From: Volvox africanus
Taxonomy: Eukaryota > Chlorophyta > Chlorophyceae > Chlamydomonadales > Volvocaceae
DNA: 64,000 nucleotides
Direction: 5' to 3'
Assembly (NCBI GenBank): GCA_030268105.1
Contig: BSDZ01000096.1
Coordinates: 1-64,000 of the forward strand
The notes below the pieces were generated by a model. The model did no database searches, was not told where the DNA came from, and worked only from the letters and a program-made list of their open reading frames with translations. A program made the translations under genes and the position numbers. Shown in pieces: positions 1 through 24,247 of the stretch. Each line of letters begins with the position of its first letter. Within the stretch, counting starts at the first letter, position 1.

Positions 1-993
1 TTGGAGGTCCATGATTCGCGGCAGTTGCTGCCGCAGTTGCGAGTCACGAGCTGACGGCGGCGACACTCCAGGCGCGGCTTACTGAGTATGTGGAGCGGAT
101 TGACACGGACATGGTGCGACTACGGAAGAGATCCCAGCTTTTGTACAACGACACGCGGGGCTTGGATAAGAGCATGGATGCTTTGTTGAACTGTGCATGT
201 GTTTTGGATCATTGCAGGCAGAAGAGAATTGTATGGGGGCTTATTTTTTAACAGCTTCAATTTTGGAATCGTGTACATTGGGTTCAGTTGGATTTGGCCG
301 GGGTGGGATGGATTTGGGTGGTCAAAGGAGCACGAGTGGTATGAAGGGTCAATGCCAGTCCCCTATGCAGCAGAAGTCATGATCCAGGTATTCCGAGTGG
401 GACGCATCGGCAACCCCGACCACTACCCGCCGAACCCCTTATTAATAGGCCTCTGGGTCAACCCTTTGCTGGGAGTCCCATCCTCCAGGAGGGGATGTTT
501 GCCGCTCATCCAATGGAAATCAAATCACCTGTGGTCGGACCATCAGTGCCTTTTATTACACACGCCGAGGTTCTTCCCCCTTCTTCTTCCCTCTTCCTCT
601 GCAGGCGCTCGAGTACCAGGTACAGCAAGGCCTGGCTGCGGGCGTGGCCAAGGTACGGAAACCACAGGGAATAATCACGCGCTGCTGTTTACATGTTACG
701 AGCTCCCGAGCACCTTTTTGTAATGGCTATTTGGTTTGAAAATAGTGGACTCAATATTTATTACTCAGTAATTCCGCTACCCTTAATGTTGTTTATCCAG
801 GTGCCGTGGTTAATTGCCGTGCATCACGACGCACGGCAAAACCCCTTTTTCCTCCTGGTGTGCCTTTTCGTACCTCTGCCTGCTGTGCTGCAGGAGCCGC
901 TCTACCTAGTGCCCCTCAGCGCCCGCCACAGTCACAGCCTGGAGCTTCACGCGAACAATGTCGTCGTGAAGTTGTTGACCTGGATACACATGA
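1..993 (+). CDS. TOP6B: DNA topoisomerase VI subunit B, 3' end only
   Basis: This is the C-terminal end of a TOP6B gene whose upstream part lies outside the window. Visible are the tail of exon 9 (1-113, ending Y-V-E-R-I-D-T-D-M before a GT donor), exon 10 (605-652, ALEYQVQQGLAAGVAK) and the last exon (894-993, starting EPLYLVPLSA and ending in TGA at 991-993). Junction phases are all zero, and DTDM followed by ALEYQ matches the C-terminus of plant-type TOP6B. An extra C near 980 shifts the frame of the last exon here; the other copies are intact, so this is probably sequencing error. Exon 9 also carries indels near its start. Confidence 0.85.
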
Positions 994-2197
994 CATTGTT
1001 AACGGGCTGGGGAGGAAAAAGGCAGCAACAGAGCTTCAGGATAGTTGTGGGTTCACGGGACCCCCTACATGCTAATACTTCCCAGTATTGTCCCTGAGTG
1101 AAAAGCACAAGACCAGGAGCTCCCCAGGAGAAGGGCAGCGGCCCCAGGGAGGCTGTAACATTACACAAGAGGACGGCGCCAATGAAGATGCGTCAGAGAG
1201 TAAGAGGACTTATTGCTAGGATTGCGCGCGAAAGAGGCGTTTGGGTGATCGGGTATTCGATGCGTCGAATACACCATTTGAATGGTCCTCTGATTGTATT
1301 TTGACCCATCGCCGAGATGGTGTCGGACAGTACGCGCAAAGCTTGGTTGTCGATCAAGTATCAGGGTCATCTCTCCAGGATACAAGAACGCCCGCAAGGC
1401 TGGCTGCACAGGAGGTTTTATATAGGCGTGCACGAGGGTCCGGGGGATTGCTCTCCGGGACAGCGGCGAAACGAAACACTCGGAAATGACAGCGGCCGGG
1501 TGACCGCCTGTCGTTTTTTCCGAAAAATCACCCAAAGAAAGGAAGAGCAGCACCTCAGCCCTTACAGAATACCACCCAATGCCCGCCGTCTACATAACAA
1601 CCATGTACTATGCCGCAATGCCCGCAGCTGCCAGGGAGACTCCGCAGACCGATAATGTAAATATCAAGTAGCGACCCCATATACCAGTGAGATGGCGATG
1701 CGTCCTTTCCCCTTTGGCGCCGTCACAGACCAAAGCGCGAAAGCAACTTTGCAGTAAGCAACTTGACACCATAATCTCTCGTCTCACCTTATCCAGTGCA
1801 AGCTCTCCCTGCACATCAAAAACACACAGAGCCTTCCACATCGGAGTTCTTGCCTAAACCACCTACCCCTGCCTCCACCTCAAGTTACAGGCCTGTACCT
1901 GCTCGTCGTCAGCAGGATTGCAACATCAGACGCGCCCCTGGCGGTGACTGTGAAGCCCTTCAGGTTGCAAGTAAACATGAGAACTGGATGTCACGCCCCA
2001 ACTTGTTACACATCTCTTCGCGTCTTCTGCGCTTCTGAGGCGCCCTATCCAATGACCATACCCCGCTCACCCCAAACATTTGGATAGCATAAGTTCAGTA
2101 CACATCCTTACCGGCACAGCATGGACACACAGAGAGACATCAGCCTGGAAGAATACATACATGCCAATCACTTTTGCACCCTACAACCACCCGCAGC
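994..2197. other. Convergent spacer between TOP6B and protease 3' ends, copy 1
   Basis: About 1.2 kb between two stop codons that face each other. It should hold both 3' UTRs and terminators. No long open frame with recognisable homology is seen. A possible small minus-strand exon lies at its right side (see 30145-30250). A small hairpin with arms AATACT/AGTATT follows the TOP6B stop in copies 2-4, but one arm is disrupted here. Confidence 0.6.
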
Positions 2198-8793
<6,596 letters not shown>

Positions 8794-10135
8794 CTGTGCC
8801 GAGAGCGGGAAACGCAGCTTGAAACGGGGTGAGCGGGAAGCGCCGAGCAGCCGTGAAAACCTTGGCTGCGTACCGAGCTATCCGGGTCTTGCCCTAAGGA
8901 TCAAAAACCTCTCATCATGCATAAAGCTTGTACACAGCAGACATCCCACCTGGCCATACGTGCTAGCAGTACTCCCATCACTTACCAATATCTCATCATC
9001 AGCATCACCAGGAAATGCCCCAATGCCGTCGACACCGTAATTGTCAAGGAATATCACTGAAATTGCATCGTCATGAACACCACTGCCGCAATCAGAAAAG
9101 CTACTTCATCATAAGAACTTCCATTCCTAAGGGCAACCGGCGCCATCCACGGTCTTTGATGACTGGCCAAAGCATGCTCATTTCTCTCCCATGTCAAGTA
9201 CCCTGAACCCAGTGTCCGCCCCGCCACACGTGTGTGTATGTTTGTAGGCGGGGGAAGGGGAGAGAGGGTTCCAGGAAAGCCTGCGTGATGGCGGACGCTG
9301 AGCAATGTGTCTTAGTCTTGACAATTACATCAGGGAACCTAGGTGGAGAAACGGAGGAAGGAGGGATTTCGTAAATTATTACTATAATACTATGTTATAT
9401 ATAACATCAATAATAATGTAAAAGAGATATTTGCATATGTGTGGAGAACAGAAATTAGATGGGAATGGGGAAGGGAGGCGGGTGCTGCCTTGGGGGGAGG
9501 AGGGCGGGTGTTGTGGCAGAGGAGGGTATGCAGTGGGGTCAGGCAGGGAACATGAATGTGGGGTTAAGAGGGTGCGCCGAAGAGGCCTACTTGCGATGGG
9601 TGTGTTGCCATCGGGGCCGCCATTACTTACTCCTCAAACCTCTACCCGTTTCCCGCCACCAGACAATCACTAACTCTGGGTTCCGGACCTCTCTACTGTT
9701 CACACACACACAACACACGTATATTGTAGTGGGTGCAGCAAGCTGCGCTGGGCCCAGCTCTGACCTCCTTGCTTGCATGAGCTGCTGCTGTTAAGGAAAC
9801 TTTCCTGATTGGGTCAGGTCAGGTCAGGTCAGGTCAAGGATATATTATGGACCGGCAGACGGCGAAGCGAAAATGGGACTGCAGAGGATACGCGGATACA
9901 GATGCCTAATCGTCCCAACCCAACACCTAACACCTAACACTCAACACCTAACACCTAGCGAATGCCTTACAAGATACAAACGCCTAACTCCTTAACTCCC
10001 CGGATATCAGACCCCTGACTCCGCACCCATCCGCGGCCGCTTCTGCTTCCCGCAATGAAAATAGAACAGAAGAAGTTAAGAAAACAAAGAAAATAGTTCA
10101 ATAACGCAACTGAGTCCCCCGTAATCCGGTAACAG
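8794..10135. other. Head-to-head interval between protease and TOP6B fragments, copy 1
   Basis: A 1.34 kb stretch between the first visible exon of each gene. It contains the AT-rich palindrome, five GGTCA units, and degenerate AACACCT repeats (see the copy 2 entries). No frame encodes the GHKL ATP-site motifs expected upstream of TOP6B, nor a clear presequence plus TM1 for the protease. Confidence 0.7.
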
Positions 10136-13100
10136 AAATGAGCCCAACGTGCACCTGGAGGAGCAGCTGCCCAACCCCGACCAGTGGCACGGATCCGTGC
10201 TGAGTCTCACCATAGAGGGCAACTGGCAATATTACCGGTGAGATGCCGGGGACGGGGCATAGGCTGGAGGCCCGAGCAGGGGGCCTAGTGCTTTGGGTGG
10301 GGGAGGAGGTAGGCGCAAATGGGTTGCTATGGCTGCTGCAGGTCTGGAGTTGGGTGGGGCTGGCATTGGGGGGGAGGGGAGGGGACGACGAGGTTCCGGT
10401 TTTGCCGTACCTGACCTTCTGAGGAAAGGAAAAGAAAGGAATAGAAAAGGACTGCGTGTGTAACCTATGTGAAAGTGGGGGGAGGATAATGGTGCACTCA
10501 ATATGTATGGTGTATCAGATGTTACATTATCGTGGACGAGTTGTCTGGCCCCTACATCACCACATCCCGCTCTCATCCCCCCGGCCCACCACCACCCCGC
10601 GCACATCGGGGGCGCAGATCCAAGATCGTGCGTTACCTGCGGCAGATCGCCGTCATTACGCCGTACGCGCATTTTTGCTTCACATATAAGGCGGAGGAGG
10701 ACAAGAACAGCATGCGGATCAACTTCAGGCGGGCCGGGGCCATAGGAGGGGGAATGCACTTTTTCCATTGAACTAGACGTACACCAGGGTTGGGGGCTAG
10801 GCCCTGGGGCACCAGGCAAAATTGGGGGCGGGGGGTTGCGTGTGGGAGGACATATAACCGTATTTGGGGCGGACACACCGTCCTAGGCTCCTAGCACCAA
10901 ATTAGTAATACCAACGCTCGTAGCGTAGTACGAGCTTATGCATCTTATGAAAGCGGTTTTTAGCAAAGAAAAATCACCTTATAACCCTAAAGATGTTGTA
11001 ATTCCTGACGATCTTCCGAACAAAACGTTAAACTGCCCCCTGTCCCCCTGCCGAGCGGTAACATGTCTCGTTTATCCATCATCCGCCCTGCCCCATGCGC
11101 CCCATCCTCCAGGCGCCGTACGGATGTGATGCCGCCGCCCCCACGTGCTACCAAGCACCACCCATCGTCCGTGGATTTGGAGCTCGTTAAGCGCCTCATC
11201 GCCGCCACGGGAACCAAGACCACTCACTGCCTTCCTGCGCAAAGAGTTCGACTGCGTCAGCCCTGCGCTTGCCGGTGAGGCCTTCAAGAGCTGCCTGGGC
11301 GCTGCCTGGCCGGGCTGTGAACCCGCCACGTGGATGGCTCTGGGGCTCACAAGCACACACTCATTCACACACACGAGCACACACAGGATCCCATTGTACT
11401 TTTATTGTGCTCTTCAACAGCATTAACGAATTGTCAACTCGGCCTTTACTATTATTTTGTTGCTGCTGTGTTTGCGCGCGTGTGTGCAGAGCGGCTGGTG
11501 GGGGAGATGCAGGCTGGGGTGGAGGGGGACATGAGCCCACGACAGCTAACAGACAAACAGGTGTGTATGTGTGTATATGTGTGTGCACGCGTGTGATCTT
11601 TTATTGGACGTTGCCATGTGTTTGTGTGTGTGTTGGGTTTATAGGGATGGGATGGCTCCGAAGTGACGTTTTCTGGTGAGGGCACGACGGTGGCCTGATG
11701 GTGTGTGGAGGTGCTTACGAGTTGGAGGATGCGAGTATATGAAGATTTAAACAAGAATTCACAGACGCAGAGATTCCTGAGGAGCTATGCATCATCACAG
11801 CGCACATGCGGATGGGGGGAGGGAGCTCTGGTAACCAATGTAATAGAGGGGCCTTCCGACCGGCTGACCGGGGTTAACTGGGGTTAGCCCGGGTTTAACT
11901 GTGCACCCGCTTGCACACCACGCCAGCTTCCCCACATCCCCCGCCCTTCTTGGCCCCATACCCGTCCAGAGCGCATCCCCGTTCTGTGCAGGTCGTCCGG
12001 CTGCACCAGCTGCTCCACGAGGTCCGCTTCGATGACCCCAAGGGCGACCACCTAAGTCCCGCGGGTGAGCCAGGAAGTCGGGTTCTGGGGACCTTATTCG
12101 GGTAACCGAACCAGGTGCCGAAGTCGATACGCAGCGGGATCTGATGACACCGCGACCGCATTCGGCGGCTACGGTATTTCGATTGTTGGACATGCAGCCA
12201 CTGGGAGTAACCCAACCGAGTCTATCAGAGCTCTCAAGCGGCAGGGACCAGGGCCAGTGGGAGAAGGGCCAGGGGCAGAGGGGCAAGGGGCAGAGGGGCA
12301 AGGGGCAGAGGGGCAAGGAGCTGAGAGAAGGGGCGATACCCCTTGATTCTCGCTGGCACGAGGCGGATCCCTCTCAGCAATTAACGCTACCCTAGCCACC
12401 CATGGACAGTTTCCTTCCCTAACACTCACGCACCTTTTCTGGCGCCCATTCTCTCCGCTCCCAGGGGAATACAACCTCCGCCTGGGTGTTATGAAGGAGC
12501 TGGCCCCTGACATGATTGCCACCCACCAGGGGGATGTGCGGGTGTTCGAGGGACACGCCTTCATCGTGGAGGCGGCGGTCAGCGTAGGCGGCAGGGACAT
12601 CAAGCCGGGTGAGTGATGGGTTTTAACTAGGGTTGGGGAATCCGTATCAGTGTGGGAAGTCGTGATATGCCCGATCAAGTGTTTCCACATTACAAAGTCT
12701 GAGAAAGGGGGACGCTCGGGGCCGAAGAGAGGTATGTGTGACCTTTAGTTGGTTGCCACTTCCTCCTCCTCCTGCTCCTCCTCCTCCTCCTCCTGCTCCT
12801 CCTCCTCCTGCTCCTGCTCCTCCTCCTCCTCCTCCCGCTCCTCCTCCTCCTCTTCCTCATTATCAGCATCATCTTGGATAACGCTCCATGACTATCACCT
12901 GCCGCAAACACTACCCCTTTCGGGCAGGGTCTACAGGGGCAGCTAAAGGCAGGCTCCAAAACTCCTCCTCCTCATTCTTCAACGCCACTTGTCAACTTCA
13001 AAACACGCTGCCCTTTAATCGTTTGCGTTTCTCATGGCAATCGCAATCGCAATCGCATTCACATTCACATTCACATTCACATTCACACAAACACGTATAT

Positions 13101-15139
13101 GAATACCTTCTGGACACCTGGTGCAGGCATCAACGTGCACCGCTTCGCCAACCGCATCCCGCTGCTATTTGAAGGCGGCTCCGACGTTATCACAAAGACC
13201 GCCCTCAAGCGCATTAACTGGGCGTCCTACAAAATCAACCAGGCCACCGACAAGGTAACCGGGGAAAGTCCCCCACGTGGGGTGGCTTATCTATTTCATC
13301 GTGTAGTAACTATCACACCCCGCGTCACCTGCTGTCGTTGCCAGGTGATATCTTTCTTGTCTTGCTCGGGTCCTCTTCTCGTTTGATCTCTTTGCCCTCC
13401 ATGCCGGCCTGCGGCACCGGCCCCGGGACCTATATCGCGTCCCCTGTTGCCGCTGCCAGGTGGGTGTGTTCGTGAGCATTGTGAGCACAAAGATACCTTC
13501 AAGGGCGCGGGCAAAGAGTACATCGGTGATGATGTGGAGGAAATGGTGGCGGCGGTGAAGTCCGCGATCCAGGGTTGGTGGGTACAGAATGTGCCTGCTT
13601 CGGAAACGACGGGAGGTGTTGAATGCGACGAGCCCGTGAGAAGATGTGAGGCGTGGAAGGAAAACGGAACCGCAAACTCAACTTCACGTGTTGCGAACGG
13701 GCGCACTTAAGTGCGTTATGTGTATGTGCCAAGAAACGTCTGTGTGTGTGTCTGTGTGTCTGTGTGTGCATACGTCCAGAAATGTGCTCTTCAATTATAC
13801 CCAACCCAAAGCCCCACTTTAATCCCTCTCCAATCATTTCGCGTCGACACAGTGAACGACGTGCGACCAACTGTTAACATTCCCCCCGTTTCCCCTCATT
13901 GCTCAGGCGTGTTGTCTGCAGCTCAAGGTGAAAATCGTCCGCGCGATTGCGGCCAGGGAGCAGAAGCAGCGCAAGCGAAACCTCACGAAATACATCCCCG
14001 ATGTTGCCAAGGCGTCTACTCGGTTTTGGAACGGATGGCGGAGCGTGCTATTGAAGCAGGCGGTGGAGGACGTGGAAGCAGTGGAAGCGCCCTGGGGGAC
14101 AAAGAGGAGGTGAAGCCCGAACAGGAGGCCACGGCGAAAGCGGCGGCGGTTGGAGGTCCATGATTCGCGGCAGTTGCTGCCGGCAGTTGCGAGTCACGAG
14201 CTGACGGCGGCGACACTCCAGGCGCGGCTTACTGAGTATGTGGAGCGGATTGACACGGACATGGTGCGACTTACGGAAGAGATCCCAGCTTTGTACAACG
14301 ACACGCGGGGCTTGGATAAGAGCATGGATGCTTTGTTGAACTGTGCATGTGTTTTTGGATCATTGCAGGCAGAAGAGAATTGTATGGGGCTTATTTTTTA
14401 ACAGCTTCAATTTTGGAATCGTGTACATTGGGTTCAGTTGGATTTGGCCGGGGTGGGATGGATTTGGGTGGTCAAAGGAGCACGAGTGGTATGAAGGGTC
14501 AATGCAGTCCCCTATGCAGCAGAAGTCATGATCCAGGTATTCCGAGTGGGACGCATCGGCAACCCCGACCACTACCCGCCGAACCCCTTATTATAGGCCT
14601 CTGGGTTCAACCCTTGCTGGGAGTCCCATCCTCCAGGAGGGGGATGTTTGCCGCCTCATCCCAATGGAAATCAATCAACCTGTGGTCGGACCATCAGTGC
14701 CTTTTATTACACACGCCGAGGTTCTTCCCCCTTCTTCTTCCCTCTTCCTCTGCAGGCGCTCGAGTACCAGGTACAGCAAGGCCTGGCTGCGGGCGTGGCC
14801 AAGGTACGGAAACCACAGGGAATAATCACGCGCTGCTGTTTACATGTTACGAGCTCCCGAGCACCTTTTTTGTAATGGCTATTTGGTTTGAAATAGTGGA
14901 CTCAATATTTATTACTCAGTAATTCCGCTACCTTAATGTTGTTTATCCAGGTGCCGTGGTAATTGCCGTGCATCACGACGCACGGCAAAACCCCTTTTCC
15001 TCCTGGTGTGCCTTTCGTACCTCTGCCTGCTGTGCTGCAGGAGCCGCTCTACCTAGTGCCCCTCAGCGCCCGCCACAGTCACAGCCTGGAGCTTCACGCG
15101 AACAATGTCGTCGTGAAGTTGTTGACTGGATACACATGA
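10136..15139 (+). CDS. TOP6B: DNA topoisomerase VI subunit B, 5'-truncated (instance 1)
   Basis: Eleven-exon gene fragment spanning the copy 1/copy 2 boundary; exon structure is as described for the 38364-43370 instance. The first visible exon begins after an AG acceptor at 10135, and the TGA stop is 15137-15139. Exon 3 (11113-11274) is one base too long because of an extra C near 11220, which breaks the frame in this copy only. Exons for the N-terminal GHKL ATP-binding motifs are not found upstream. The product would be the B subunit of the type IIB topoisomerase, which works with TOP6A/SPO11-like subunits in the nucleus; no A subunit is present in the window. Confidence 0.85.
13702..13715. 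repeat. Perfect 14 bp palindrome in TOP6B intron 8
   Basis: CGCACTTAAGTGCG is fully self-complementary and lies between exons 8 and 9. It is followed by a GT-rich run (13738-13770). It recurs in copies 2-4. Confidence 0.85.
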
Positions 15140-16348
15140 CATTGTTAAACGGGCTGGGGAGGGAAAAAGGCAGCAACAGAGCTTCAGGATAGTGTGTGGG
15201 TTCACGGGACCCACCTACATGCTAAATACTTCCCAGTATTGTCACTGAGTGAAAAGCACAAGACCAGGAGCTCCCCAGGAGAAGGGCAGCGGCCCCAGGG
15301 AGGCTGTAACATTACACAAGAGGACGGCGCCAATGAAGATGCGTCAGAGAGTAAGAGGACTTATTGCTAGGATTGCGCGCGAAAGAGGCGTTTGGGTGAT
15401 CAGGGTATTCGATGCGTCCGTAATACACCATTTGAATGGTCCTCTGATTGTATTTTGACCCATCGCCGAGATGGTGTCGACAGTACGCGCAAAGCTTGGT
15501 TGTCGATCAAGTATCAGGGTCATCTCTCCAGGATACAAGGAACGCCCGCAAGGCTGGCTGCACAGGAGGTTTTATATAGGCGTGCACGAGGGTCCGGGGA
15601 TTGCTCTCCGGGACAGCGGCGAAACACTCGGAAATGACAGCGGCCGGGTGACCGCCTGTCGTTTTTCCGAAAAATCACCCAAAGGAAAGGAAGAGCAGCA
15701 CCTCAGCCCTTACAGAATACACCCCAATGCCCAGCCGTCTACATAACAACCATGTACTATGCCGCAATGCCCGCAGCTGCCAGGGAGACTCCGCAGACCG
15801 ATAATGTACATATCAAGTAGCGACCCCATATACCAGTGAGATGGCGATGCGTCCTTTCCCTTTGGCGCCGTCACAGACCAAAGCGCGAAAGCAACTTTGC
15901 AGTAAGCAACTTGACACCATAAATCTCTCTGTCTCACCTTATCCAGGCAAGCTCTCCCTGCACATCAAAAAAACACACAGAGCCTTCCACATCGGAGTTC
16001 ATTGCCTAAACCACCTACCCCTGCCTCACCTCAAGTTACAGGCCTGTACCTGCTCGTCGTCAAGCAGGATTGCAACATCAGACGCGCCCCTGGCGGTGAC
16101 TGTGAAGCCCTTCAGGTTGCAAGTAAACATGAGAACTGGATGGCACGCCCACCTTGTTACACATCTCTTCGCGTCTTCTGCGCTTCTGAGGCGCCCTATC
16201 AATGACCATACCCCGCTCACCCCAAACATTTGGATAGCATAATGTTCAGGTACACATCCTTACCGGCACAGCATGGACACACAGAGAGACATCAGCCTGG
16301 AAGAATAATACATGCCAATCACTTTTGCACCCTACAACCACCCGCAGC
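15140..16348. other. Convergent spacer, copy 2
   Basis: Same 1.2 kb spacer as 994-2197. The TATATA string near 15573-15578 lies in a stretch with open plus-strand frames of about 80 codons, but these match no family I know and shift between copies. Confidence 0.6.
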
Positions 16349-22904
<6,556 letters not shown>

Positions 22905-23503
22905 CTGTGCCGAGAGCGGGAAACGCAGCTTGAAACGGGTGAGCGGGAAGCGCCGAGCAGCCGTGAAAACCTTGGCTGCGTACCGAGCTATCCGGGTCTT
23001 GCCCTAAGGATCAAAAACCTCTCATCATGCATAAAGCTTGTACACAGCAGACATCCCACCTGGCCATACGTGCTAGCAGTACTCCCATCACTTACCAATA
23101 TCTCATCATCAGCATCACCAGGAATGCCCCAATGCCGTCGACACCGGTAATTGTCAAGGAATATCACTGAAATTGCATCGTCATGAACACCACTGCCGCA
23201 ATCAGAAAAGCTACTTCATCATAAGAACTTCCATTCCTAAGGGCACCGGCGCCATCCACGGTCTTTGATGACTGGCCAAAGCATGCTCATTTCTCTCCCA
23301 TGTCAAGTACCCTGAACCCAGTGTCCGCCCCGCCACCACGTGTGTGTATGTTTGTAGGCGGGGGGAAGGGGAGAGAGGGTTCCAGGAAAGCCTGCGTGAT
23401 GGCGGACGCTGAGCAATGTGTCTTAGTCTTGACAATTACATCAGGGAACCTAGGTGGAAGAAACGGAGGAAGGAGGGATTTCGTAAATTATTACTATAAT
23501 ACT

Positions 23504-23519
23504 ATGTTATATATAACAT
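23504..23519. repeat. Perfect 16 bp AT palindrome
   Basis: ATGTTATATATAACAT is its own reverse complement and lies inside an AT-rich patch (about 23485-23550) of the head-to-head interval. It is present in copies 1-4 at the equivalent position. Confidence 0.85.
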
Positions 23520-23923
23520 CAATAATAATGTAAAAGAGATATTTGCATATGTGTGGAGAAACAGAAATTAGATGGGAATGGGGAAGGGAGGCGGGTGCTG
23601 CCTTGGGGGGAGGAGGCGGGTGTTGTGGCAGAGGAGGGTATGCAGTGGGGTCAGGCAGGGAAACATGAATGTGGGGTTAAGAGGTGCGCCGAAGAGGCCT
23701 ACTTGCGATGGGTGTGTTGCCATCGGGGCCGCCATTACTTACTCCTCAAACCTCTACCCGTTTCCCGCCACCAGACAATCACTAACTCTGGGTTCCGGAC
23801 CTCTCTACTGTTCACACACACACAACACACGTATATTGTAGTGGGTGCAGCAAGCTGCGCTGGGCCCAGCTCTGACCTCCTTGCTTGCATGAGCTGCTGC
23901 TGTTAAGGAAACTTTCCTGATTG

Positions 23924-23948
23924 GGTCAGGTCAGGTCAGGTCAGGTCA
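23924..23948 (+). repeat. Five tandem GGTCA pentamers
   Basis: Five exact direct GGTCA units in the head-to-head interval, the same number in copies 1-4. The pentamer number is stable despite many indels elsewhere. Confidence 0.9.
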
Positions 23949-24031
23949 AGGATATATTATGGACCGGCAGACGGCGAAGCGAAAATGGGACTGCAGAGGA
24001 TACGCGGATACAGATGCCTAATCGTCCCAAC

Positions 24032-24070
24032 CCAACACCTAACACCTAACACTCAACACCTAACACCTAG
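24032..24070 (+). repeat. Degenerate AACACCT heptamer tract
   Basis: About five imperfect units of AACACCT, followed by looser CCTAAC-like words to about 24112. Read on the other strand the unit is TGTTAGG-like, loosely resembling telomere-type repeats. It lies in the head-to-head interval of copies 1-4. Confidence 0.8.
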
Positions 24071-24247
24071 CGAATGCCTTACAAGATACAAACGCCTAAC
24101 TCCTTAACTCCCCGGATATCAGACCCCTGACTCCGCACCCATTCGCGGCCGCTTCTGCTTCCCGCAATGAAAATAGAACAGAAGAAGTTAAGAAAACAAA
24201 GAAAATAGTTCAATAACGCAACTGAGTCCCCCGTAATCCGGTAACAG

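Larger units (their letters stand above)
22905..24247. other. Head-to-head interval, copy 2
   Basis: Same interval as 8794-10135. Minus-strand frames near 23140-23440 include a short hydrophobic run (AFLIAAVVFM) and Arg-rich segments that might be a relic of protease 5' exons, but no ATG-initiated path into the first visible exon was found. Confidence 0.7.

Noticed and set aside
12690..12959. Arg-rich minus-strand frame with long runs of R and S
   Set aside because: It is a direct translation of the CCT/TGC microsatellite inside a TOP6B intron; the frame has no homology and shifts between copies.
15540..15640. TATATA string in the convergent spacer as a promoter
   Set aside because: It lies between two converging 3' ends, with no recognised gene starting downstream.
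22905..24247. The head-to-head interval as a normal bidirectional promoter
   Set aside because: Neither facing gene starts there with an initiator exon, and TOP6B begins in mid-domain, so a simple shared promoter does not explain the layout.
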